Assembly (NCBI GenBank): GCA_030674185.1 | Contig: CM060311.1 | Location: 101,254,062-101,318,061 of the forward strand | Length of the DNA stretch: 64,000 nt | Direction of reading: 5' to 3' | Source of the DNA: Monoplex corrugatus | Taxonomy: Eukaryota; Mollusca; Gastropoda; Littorinimorpha; Ranellidae | In this document: piece after piece, positions 10,401 through 19,379 of the stretch | Position numbering within the stretch: the first letter of the stretch is position 1 | How the letters are laid out: every line of letters begins with the position of its first letter | Made by a program: the position numbers and the translations under genes | The notes under the pieces: model-generated | Database searches by the model: none | Told to the model about the DNA's origin: nothing | The model's input: the letters and a program-made list of their open reading frames with translations, nothing else

Positions 10401-10489
10401 GGAACAAACTTCCTCTCTCAGTCCGTCAGCAACCTACTTTTGTCTCCTTCAAGTCCGCTCTCAAAACTCACCTTTTCTCCTCTGCATAA
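7449..10489 (+). pseudogene. L2 LINE ORF: endonuclease plus reverse transcriptase
   Basis: The ORF opens with Ser/Pro-rich ~10-residue repeats (SSSVPP, 7497-7720), then the endonuclease: LCLFNAQS, FITETWL (Glu), CVYRPP, ILGDINVHYDN, LDWIISRD and SDHSAIL (Asp-His). A frameshift falls in the seven-C run at 8630-8636. The RT follows: NYRPISNLSFLSKLLEK, FQSAYRQCHSTETALLHI, LLDLSAAFDTIDH (motif A), GVPQGSVLGPVLF (motif B) and FYADDTQL (motif C). An in-frame TAA lies at 9181-9183. A 107-bp deletion at 9912/9913, relative to the second copy, shifts the frame before the C-terminal part, which ends at 10,489. This is the sole protein of the element and nicks DNA to prime cDNA synthesis. It is inactive here. 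Confidence 0.92.
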
Positions 10490-10804
10490 AATCCTAACCT
10501 CACTCAACCCCCCCCCCCCCCCCCTCTGCAGCCTGTCTCCGCTCGGAGGGGAATCACATTGTAATAATATATAATATATAATTGTATATGATATGCTCTC
10601 TATAATTTTCCATTGCTTTTATTCTTGCTTTTATTGCTTTTATTCTTTCTCCCCATTTATTACCATGCGTGTGTGTGTGTGTGTGTGTGTGTGCGTGTGA
10701 GTGCGTGCGTGCGTGCGTTCGTGTGTGTCTGTTTCAGCGCTTAGATTTGATTTTATCAAGATTTTGCGCTATATAAATATTGTAATTATTATTATTATTA
10801 TTAT
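7449..10804 (+). mobile_element. L2-clade LINE, copy 1
   Basis: A long LINE with an apurinic-type endonuclease, reverse transcriptase, a 3' UTR holding a (TG)n run (10,668-10,720), the terminal motif gcgctatataaat and an (ATT)n tail at 10,781-10,804. That tail type is typical of L2 elements. The 5' end is uncertain; the coding frame is open from about 7449. A second, 5'-truncated copy at 21,048-22,096 is nearly identical in the shared part. Confidence 0.9.
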
Positions 10805-11595
10805 CATGTACCTTACACTGTTTTCTTTTGAACTTTCATAAGACATTGTTTCATGTGAGGTCAGTTCCGAAAAGAATCTGTCGCTGCATGTATCACAACA
10901 AAGTAACACTCTGCCTATAGAAATACCACCACTTCTAAATCGTGGGTTGATGCATTGCTTGTAACGGCCTGAAAGAAGAATTGGAAGACTGGAATAAAAG
11001 TTGTAATTATCACACAAAATCATTTGTACACATGGATCACGAAACGCAATTTTCCATTCCAGCAAACCAACAGGACGTTATCGGATTACGTGTCTTACAA
11101 AGTATGATGATGAGTGTGGTGGGCGTCTATTTTCTCCTTGCTACCGCTCAGTATTGATCTTTAAACCAAGCGATAATGTTAGTCCCACACTTTGTACATC
11201 TGTTGATCTCGGCGTGTGGAGAATATCTCTGAAGATTTTAGATGGACACTTGCTCTGTTTAAATGTAGATTGATTCCAGAAAGAGGCCAACCTATGAGTC
11301 GGCCGTCAGCCGTCAGCCGTCAGCCGTCACCATCATCGGGTTTGATAATGTCTACTGCAGCAGACGTCACAACAACTCTCCTCCATTTACTCTGGTCTTG
11401 ACATTTCTATTGTTACTCGTAGAATTTCAAACCACTGACGTTGGTGATGTTGTTTATACATGAGGTGGCGGTCTGCCTGGGTTTGTTTTAGCCTCAAATT
11501 TTTCTTGTGAAACTACTGTCACTGTGTTTGTGTTGGTGTTGCTGGTGTCATCACTAATGTATTTCATTTTTCATTTATTGATTTCTGCCAGCAGT
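10805..11595. other. No gene recognised
   Basis: This is AT-rich sequence without a convincing reading frame. A short run of cgtcagc-type 7-mers lies at about 11,302-11,330. A minus-strand frame at 10,769-11,065 is open, but its product matches nothing I know, and part of it lies in the ATT tail of the L2. Confidence 0.5.
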
Positions 11596-11599
11596 TGAC

Positions 11600-12115
11600 G
11601 TTGGCCTGTGAGTTCATTTAAAATTCTTTCATGTGTTTTTTTTTATGACTGTAAGAAGCCGCCTGTAGAACCACTTCTCGACCTTAATTTCATCTGCTTT
11701 TCTGTATATCTAAGCTTCGAGCCATATGATATTACTGGCCAGATCAGACGTTCTACAATTTGGATTTTAAGGGCTTTGGTATGCAAATGTTATTGAGTGG
11801 GATGGTTTTCTGTTTTGCCATTCCTATTCATATTTTGATGTCTTAGTTAGGTGCCATCATGATCTTTAACTGAGCCTGAATATTTAAAATCGCTCACATT
11901 TTGTAATGCAGTCTTGTTGATTTTAATATCTCAATATGCTTGGTTTTCTTCTCCGTCTAGGTGCATTACTTTTGTCTTCTTGGTATTCAGATTTGGACCT
12001 GCCTTCTTGCCCATTGCTTCTACTCTGTAAAGAATTCTTTTCATGCTTGTGACATTGTCTGACATCAGTGCAGTACCATCAGCCTATCGTAGACCTGTGA
12101 TGTATCCACTGCCAA
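11600..12115 (-). pseudogene. LINE reverse transcriptase fragment (RTE-like)
   Basis: The minus strand from about 12,110 encodes ADGTALMSDN (a decayed YADD motif; the Tyr codon is now TAG and one Asp is Gly), then LNTKKTKVMH, DFKYSGSVKDHDGT and VERLIWPVISYGSK. This order is that of RT motifs C to E and the thumb in RTE-like LINEs. It is heavily mutated, with several stops and both ends undefined. Confidence 0.7.
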
Positions 12116-12119
12116 TTTT

Positions 12120-12954
12120 TATTTCCATCTGCGTTTGATGTATTATCACGCTCGCTACACAGTCGCAATCAATGACGACTCTAGTCACCGTTAATCAATA
12201 GAACACTGCACGTAACAAGTGCGTGGCAAATGACATAGACAGTAAGCAGATACCTAATGGTAGTAATGGTTGATATGGTGATGGTGGGGTCACAGTAGTT
12301 TGTTTTGCTTTGATTTATTTCGAACACGGATTGCAGATACAATAAAAATGAAAAAGACAAAAAAACAAACAAACAAATAAAACTTTGCTTGTCGTTTAGG
12401 ATCGTCAATGTTTATGATCTTGGAAGTCACGATTTCTCTTGGGTGGAGGATAATAAATCATTTCAAAAGAGCGGGATGTCGTGTCACTTGATCTTTGTGA
12501 GAGTCATATATGTTGAACGAAAACAGCTCTTGTACTGTTGGTATTGAGATCAACCAATGTGTTCAGAATGTTTGTTTCTTGGTTATATTGATCGACGTTC
12601 GACTGTTACTGTGTACATCAATGTATCAACAAACTTACTTTTCATTTCATAATCTTTCTGAGTCATGTGCTGTTCTTGTTCAATGGTGAGTAAACAGGAC
12701 AGGTGACTGTTGACAGTAGCTACACACTATTGTTTTGGTGAAAGTAGAAGAGGAGCACAGTCTGTGATATTTTATTCGAAGAAATGTTTGTCTGGTTCCA
12801 AGTAACAGCCAGCGTTCACAGAATGATATCTTAGAGCTTAAGGCATTAATAACGATGGCACAGATCTCTTTTCTGTACAAAGGCCTTTCTAAAGATACAA
12901 CAGGAATGACGAAATGAATTAACGCAGGTAAAATAACAGCTTAAACACTACAGT
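12120..12954. other. Dispersed repeat, copy 1 (related to 38.04-38.50 kb)
   Basis: No gene is seen. From about 12,600 the sequence matches 38,039-38,400 in order and orientation: ttactgtgtacatcaa, atttcataatct, acaggtgact and ttgacagt occur in both. The match continues into the first unit of the 63-bp array that follows. This marks an old dispersed element of unknown class. Confidence 0.65.
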
Positions 12955-13835
12955 AACATCAATTTACTTCTGGCTGAAATTAGAAAGGCCTAATCGTGCA
13001 TAGGGTCTGTATATATTAACATCAATTTACTTCTGGCTGAAATTAGAAAGGCCTAATCGTGCATAGGGTCTGCATATATTAACATCAATTTACTTCTGGC
13101 TGAAATTAGAAAGGCCTAATCGTCCATAGGGTCTGTACATATTAACATCAATTTACTTCTGGCTGAAATTAGAAAGGCCTAATCGTGCATAGGGTCTGTA
13201 CATATTAACATCAATTTACTTCTGGCTGAAATTAGAAAGGCCTAATCGTCCATAGGGTCTGTACATATTAACATCAATTTACTTCTGGCTGAAATTAGAA
13301 AGGCCTAATCGTGCATAGGGTCTGTACATATTAACATCAATTTACTTCTGGCTGAAATTAGAAAGGCCTAATCGTCCATAGGGTCTGTACATATTAACAT
13401 CAATTTACTTCTGGCTGAAATTAGAAAGGCCTAATCGTCCATAGGGTCTGTACATATTAACATCAATTTACTTCTGGCTGAAATTAGAAAGGCCTAATCG
13501 TCCATAGGGTCTGTACATATTAACATCAATTTACTTCTGGCTGAAATTAGAAAGGCCTAATCGTCCATAGGGTCTGTACATATTAACATCAATTTACTTC
13601 TGGCTGAAATTAGAAAGGCCTAATCGTCCATAGGGTCTGTACATATTAACATCAATTTACTTCTGGCTGAAATTAGAAAGGCCTAATCGTCCATAGGGTC
13701 TGTACATATTAACATCAATTTACTTCTGGCTGAAATTAGAAAGGCCTAATCGTCCATAGGGTCTGTACATATTAACATCAATTTACTTCTGGCTGAAATT
13801 AGAAAGGCCTAATCGTGCATAGGGTCTGTATATAA
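12955..13835. repeat. Minisatellite, 63-bp unit, ~14 copies
   Basis: Copies start at 12,955, 13,018, 13,081 and so on every 63 bp. Anchors are aacatcaatttacttctggc and aggcctaatcgt. A single unexpanded counterpart occurs at about 38,385-38,450. Copies differ mainly at gtgcatagg versus gtccatagg. Confidence 0.97.
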
Positions 13836-13904
13836 CTATCCACGTACAGACACTACCACGTTCAAGCTAACAGAAATCACGCGCCTTGTAGCAATAAACG
13901 GTGT

Positions 13905-14880
13905 TAGATGAAACCAGATAGGGTGTGATTATGAATCTAGTCCTGATAGCTAAAACCAGACAGGGTCTGATTATGAATCTAGTCCTGATAGCTAAAACCA
14001 GATATGGTGTGATTATGAATCTAGTCCTGATAGCTAAAACCAGATAGGGTGTGATTATGAATCTAGTCCTGATAGCTAAAACCAGATAGGGTGTGGATTA
14101 TGAATCTAGTCCTGATAGCTAAAACCAGATAGGGTGTGATTATGAATCTAGTCCTGATAGCTAAAACCAGACAGGGTCTGATTATGAATCTAGTCCTGAT
14201 AGCTAAAACCAGATAGGGTGTGATTATGAATCTAGTCCTGATAGCTAAAACCAGATAGGGTGTGATTATGAATCTAGTCCTGATAGCTAAAACCAGATAG
14301 GGTGTGATTATGAATCTAGTCCTGATAGCTAAAACCAGACAGGGTGTGATTATGAATCTAGTCCTGATAGCTAAAACCAGATAGGGTGTGATTATGAATC
14401 TAGTCCTGATAGCTAAAACCAGACAGGGTGTGATTATGAATCTAGTCCTGATAGCTAAAACCAGACAGGGTGTGATTATGAATCTAGTCCTGATAGCTAA
14501 AACCAGATAGGGTGTGATTATGAATCTAGTCCTGATAGCTAAAACCAGATAGGGTGTGATTATGAATCTAGTCCTGATAGCTAAAACCAGACAGGGTGTG
14601 ATCATGAGTCTAGTCCTGATAGCTAAAACCAGATAGGGTGTGATTATGAATCTAGTCCTGATAGCTAAAACCAGACAGGGTGTGATTATGAATCTAGTCC
14701 TGATAGCTAAAACCAGATAGGGTGTGATTATGAATCTAGTCCTGATAGCTAAAACCAGATAGGGTGTGATTATGAATCTAGTCCTGATAGCTAAAACCAG
14801 ATAGGGTGTGATTATGAATCTAGTCCTGATAGCTAAAACCAGACAGGGTCTGATCATGAGTCTAGTCCTGATAGCTATCC
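13905..14880. repeat. Minisatellite, 42-bp unit, ~23 copies
   Basis: Unit anchors are gattatgaatctagtcctga and tagctaaaaccaga, repeating every 42 bp. Because 42 is a multiple of three, the minus strand stays open for about 340 codons with a 14-residue repeat. That is a by-product of the array, not a gene. One unit near 14,095 has an extra G. Confidence 0.97.
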
Positions 14881-14989
14881 AAACATTGGTGCGTTTCACG
14901 TATAAGCTATCCGAAATCGCGTGCCAAAAACTCAGTGAACTATGCCAGACGAAACAAAGCACAAGATAAGATTCCACTGAGCTACCAGT

Positions 14990-15055
14990 CAGCATGGTGA
15001 AGTGGTTAGTATCATGGACTACTGACTGTAAGGTTGTGGGTTTGATTCCCCATAG
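14990..15055 (+). other. tRNA-like promoter region, probable SINE head
   Basis: A-box-like tggtgaagtggttagtatc (about 14,994) and B-box-like ggtttgattcc (about 15,039) are spaced as in a tRNA. The T arm pairs only partly and no acceptor stem forms, so this is more likely a tRNA-derived SINE remnant than a working tRNA gene. Confidence 0.5.
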
Positions 15056-15097
15056 TCCAAAAGAGACACGATTTTTGGCCATCACTGGTTCCTACAG

Positions 15098-15137
15098 AGA
15101 GCGTGCTGCGTGCTGCGTGCTGCGTGCTGCGTGCTGA
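15098..15137. repeat. 7-bp microsatellite (gcgtgct)n
   Basis: About five tandem copies of gcgtgct. The flanks, 15,056-15,097 and 15,138-15,414, hold no recognised gene. Confidence 0.9.
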
Positions 15138-15414
15138 TTGGTATGACTGGGATCACACAGTTCGAGTCTCAGATACCTTAGAGATGTGTTAGTGATGGTG
15201 ATGCTCAAATGTCCTGACCATGTTTGTTTCTCTCAGGCCTGGTTAATGCCAGTATATGCTATAAAATAAGGGTAGCGTACAGAACCGTCATGTAGTCTCA
15301 AATCGAAACAGCAGTCCATAGCATCGTCATTCTCATCATCACAGCATTGTGAAAAAAAAAATCTGGATTCAAGAATCTTTCATATACCGTTGTGATGGTG
15401 TGTCAGTGGGTTTG

Positions 15415-15746
15415 GAGGTGTGTTAGAGAGGTGAACTGTTTGGTGTAAAGTAGTTGTGTTAGAGAGGTGAACTGTTTGGCGTAAAGTAGTTGTGTTAGAG
15501 AGGTGAACTGTTGGGCGTATAGTAGTTGTGTTAGAGAGGTGAACTGTTTGGCGTATAGTAGTTGTGTTAGAGAGGTGAACTGTTTGGCGTAAAGTAGTTG
15601 TGTTAGAGAGGTGAACTCTTTGGCGTAAAGTAGTTGTGTTAGAGAGGTGAACTGTTTGGCGTAAAGTAGTTGTGTTAGACAGATGAACTGTTTGACGTAA
15701 AGTAGTTGTGTTAGAGAGGTGAACTGTTTGGCGTAAAGTAGTGACA
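15415..15746. repeat. Minisatellite, 36-bp unit, ~9 copies
   Basis: Anchors are gtgttagagaggtgaactgt and ttggcgtaaagtagtt, repeated every 36 bp with few substitutions. The long frames on the minus strand are a consequence of the period. The stretch 15,747-15,950 has no recognised content. Confidence 0.96.
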
Positions 15747-16059
15747 CAGGAGCGGGGCACACGGTTGAGGAGCCAAAACAGTTGTTTTTACTGAGAAAAG
15801 AGCGAGGCAAGGATGAAAAGAAGGACAAGGCAGGAGAGAGGAAAAGAAAGAAAGGCACCATTTATCAAAAAGTCGTTTGTGCGCAAACAACAACCTAAAT
15901 TGTGTGAAGAAGAATATAGATATCAGAATTCCTGTGTGTCTGTAGCAGGAGATTGTCTGCAAAGAGTGGCTTGAATATCCACAGGACATTTAAGGGCTGT
16001 GCAAAGACTTTGACAAATAAACAGCAGCATACTGTATCAGAAAACAAGGCCAGAAATCA

Positions 16060-17040
16060 AACTACAGTGCCAAAGACATCAACGCTGATGGTTCAGACGA
16101 AGATTTTATGCAACCTCTTGATGCTAAGTACCAGAAATTCAATTTGCCACCCACAAGTGCAAGAGAGAAATAGGAGAGGCTGGATAAGAGGAAGTCCACA
16201 AACTAAATGCAGTGATGGGAAGGAGCCCCATAGAACACAAAGCAGCCACATTTAGAGATGTTGTATGTGTTACATGTATGGACGACTGCGTAGTAAAACA
16301 GCCAAAGGCGGAAACGCTATCTCAGAATTCCAGACAATTACGTCAGATGGAGGATATCCGGTAGGAAAAAGAGGATTCTGAAGAAGCAAATGAAGGCTGG
16401 CTCGGGATTTGAAAAGCAATTATCAGAGGACTCTGGAAATACTTAAGAGTCAAGCACAGTGCTTTCAGCAAAGCAGACTCAGCCAAGGAGAAAGAGCAAA
16501 CAGAAGACCCAGGATTGCTTAGTCAGAGACCTCTTTCGGTTTGCCAGGAAATTACTCGAACTGCCCAAATCCGAGACATTCACAGTGGACAAAGAAGCCT
16601 TGAAACAGCATCTCAGGAAAACATAATCACACCCTCAGAGCGAGGAACCACTTCAAATATAGGGATTGGAGAAACCTGCAACCTCAAAGAAAATGTACAC
16701 TGAACGACGTAAAGAACGTGGTTGAGAAAGCTAGAGCCAAATCATCACTGGGCCTAAGGGAATGCCTTATATGCTGTACACTGTCCCAGCGTCATTGGGT
16801 GGCTCCTCTAACTGATCACATCACTTGGAGGAACCTAAAAATGAACAACGACTTCATTAGCTGATGAAATGTACATTTCAAAAGAATAGCATTCGAGTGA
16901 CATAACCGGTTGAGATCAATGTCACTTCTGAACGTCCGAGGGGAAATCCTCTTTTTCATGGGAAGAAGGCTGTTTAAGTGCTTAACAGAAAATGAATACC
17001 TAGATGGGTCAGTCCAAAAAATGAGGCATCCAAGGAATGT
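16060..17040 (+). pseudogene. Old RLE LINE: N-terminal and early RT region
   Basis: Recognisable blocks, in several frames, are DGSDEDFMQPLDAKYQKFNL (about 16,088), LNDVKNVVEKARAKSSLGL (about 16,700, matching the VRKARAKSAPG block of the younger LINE) and LRSMSLLNVRGEILFF then RRLFKCLTENEYLDGSVQK (16,912-17,020), the RT fingers region that precedes motif A. Many stops are present. Confidence 0.75.
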
Positions 17041-17049
17041 TTGGCTGTG

Positions 17050-17505
17050 TGGAGCGTGGCACGATGATTGGCTGTATGGAGCATGGCACGATGATATGGT
17101 AAGCAATCAAAAGTATGGAGCATGGCACGATGATTTGATAAGCAATCAAAAGTATGGAGCATGGCACGATGATTTGGTAAGCAATCAAAAGTATGGAGCA
17201 TGGCACGATGATATGGTAAGCAATCAAAAGTATGGAGCATGGCACGATGATTTGGTAAGCAATCAAAAGTATGGAGCATGGCACGATGATTTGGTAAGCA
17301 ATCAAAAGTATGGAGCATGGCACGATGATTTGATAAGCAATCAAAAGTATGGAGCATGGCACGATGATTTGGTAAGCAATCAAAAGTATGGAGCATGGCA
17401 CGATGATTTGATAAGCAATCAAAAGTATGGAGCATGGCACGATGATTTGATAAGCAATCAAAATTATGGAGCATGGCACGATGATTTGATAAGCAATCAA
17501 AAAAG
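17050..17505. repeat. Minisatellite, 39-bp unit, ~11.5 copies, inside RT coding sequence
   Basis: Anchors are tatggagcatggcacgatga and taagcaatcaaaag. In the LINE's own frame each unit reads MEHGTMIW, stop, AIKS. This matches CIEHSFTIWDAI in the RT of the related LINE at about 22,370-22,411. The array ends exactly where coding similarity resumes (KAKAEKRDLDVVWLNL), so it has grown out of the RT coding sequence. Confidence 0.93.
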
Positions 17506-17509
17506 CTAA

Positions 17510-17950
17510 AGCAGAGAAGAGGGACCTTGACGTGGTGTGGCTCAATCTGCCAAAAATGTGTGGATCAGCCCCGCACAGGAATATTCAACTGGTTTTCAAG
17601 ACATATCATAATTATCACAAGAACGGCCAAGAACAGGTGAAGATGTACTTTCAAGGCTTCTCAACGCAATTGTCCCAAAATAAAGACGGGACTGGATCAG
17701 CGTGGAAGTTTGCATAGAAATGCGATGTTCAACATCTCCAAATGATCTTGAATGTTCCCACTAAAAGCTTTTATGACTGACATCAGTTTGCTTTCAAAAA
17801 AGAAAGCTTTTACAGAAGAAGAGGAAACAATAAAATCCTGAAGCAGTTAAACGAGTCAATAGTGTGGACAAGGATAGTTTCAAAGCAAACAAATCACGGA
17901 GCTTCTCACTGCGGAAAACTACAGTTGACAAAACAGTAACGTTTACTGAT
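17510..17950 (+). pseudogene. Old RLE LINE: RT motif A region
   Basis: KAKAEKRDLDVVWLNLPKMC and GSAPHRN (about 17,505-17,580) correspond to the KTKGSLSVVWLDLANAYGS block of the younger LINE; the motif A Asp has become Asn. Further on, SRSFSLRKTTVDKTVTFT (about 17,890-17,950) matches the SRSLTIHKGK block downstream of motif C. The stretch between them is shorter than in the relative, so motifs B and C are largely lost. Confidence 0.78.
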
Positions 17951-19187
17951 AAGGAGAAAGTCTGCACATAACAGCCCAGTGTGACCCTTAACAAACAAGG
18001 AGAAAGTCTGCACATAACAGCCCAGTGTGACCCCTTAACAAACAAGGAGAAAGTCTGCACATAACAGCCCTGTGTGACCCCTCAACAAACAAGGAGAAAG
18101 TCTGCACATAACAGCCCTGTGTGACCCCTTAACAAACAAGGAGAAAGTCTGCACATAACAGCCCAGTGTGACCCCTCAACAAACAAGGAGAAAGTCTGCA
18201 CATAACAGCCCAGTGTGACCCCTCAACAAACAAGGAGAAAGTCTGCACATAACAGCCCTGTGTGACCCCTTAACAAACAAGGAGAAAGTCTGCACATAAC
18301 AGCCCAGTGTGACCCCTTAACAAATAAGGAGAAAGTCTGCACATAACAGCCCAGTGTGACCCCTCAACAAACAAGGAGAAAGTCTGCACATAACAGCCCT
18401 GTGTGACCCCTTAACAAACAAGGAGAAAGTCTGCACATAACAGCCCAGTGTGACCCCTCAACAAACAAGGAGAACGTCTGCACATAACAGCCCAGTGTGA
18501 CCACTTAACAAACAAGGAGAAAGTCTGCACATAACAGGCCTGTGTGACCCCTTAACAAACAAGGAGAAAGTCTGCACATAACAGCCCAGTGTGACCCCTC
18601 AACAAACAAGGAGAACGTCTGCACATAACAGCCCAGTGTGACCCCTTAACAAACAAGGAGAAAGTCTGCACATAACAGCCCAGTGTGACCCCTTAACAAA
18701 CAAGGAGAAAGTCTGCACATAACAGCCCAGTGTGACCCCTTAACAAACAAGGAGAAAGTCTGCACATAACAGCCCAGTGTGACCCCTTAACAAACAAGGA
18801 GAAAGTCTGCACATAACAGCCCAGTGTGACCCCTTAACAAATAAGGAGAAAGTCTGCACATAACAGCCCAGTGTGACCCCTCAACAAACAAGGAGAAAGT
18901 CTGCACATAACAGCCCAGTGTGACCCCTCAACAAACAAGGAGAACGTCTGCACATAACAGTCCAGTGTGACCACTTAACAAACAAGGAGAACGTCTGCAC
19001 ATAACAGCCCAATGTGACCACTTAACAAACAAGGAGAAAGTCTGCACATAACAGCCCAATGTGACCCCTCAACAAACAAGGAGAAAGTCTGCACATAACA
19101 GCCCAATGTGACCACTTAACAAACAAGGAGAACGTCTGCACATAACAGCCCAATGTGACCCCTCAACAAACAAGGAGAAAGTCTGCA
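17950..19187. repeat. Minisatellite, 47-bp unit, ~26 copies (left part)
   Basis: Anchors are aacaaacaaggagaaagtct and gcacataacagccc. The period is 47 bp with one 46-bp copy at the start. Copies vary at cagtgtgacc versus ctgtgtgacc versus caatgtgacc. The array continues at 24,791 on the far side of the nested LINE dimer, in register. Confidence 0.96.
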
Positions 19188-19379
19188 TAAATCATTGAAA
19201 ACAGCTTACACTGCTAACAGTCGAAAGCTCCGAGGGCCGGACTCTGGCGTGGAGATCATCAGGAGAGAATGCGTCGCTGTTTCGGGCTCTTCCTCTCTAC
19301 AGCTTCAATGACGCACCGAGCCCCCTCACCGATGTGAGGTCTCCCTGCCAGTTCGACTGTATGCCTTTGCCATCAACCG

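Noticed and set aside
10769..11065. Cys/His-rich minus-strand frame resembling a zinc finger
   Set aside because: Spacing of Cys and His does not fit a known finger, and the frame includes the L2 ATT tail.
12955..14880. Regularly repeated units resembling a CRISPR array
   Set aside because: There are no unique spacers between repeats, units are contiguous, no cas genes are present and the DNA is eukaryotic.
14990..15055. Functional tRNA gene
   Set aside because: A- and B-box-like sequences are present, but the acceptor stem does not pair and the T stem is imperfect. A SINE remnant is more likely.
14063..15085. A 340-codon repeat protein on the minus strand
   Set aside because: It is a read-through of the 42-bp minisatellite, with no domain and no start or splice context.
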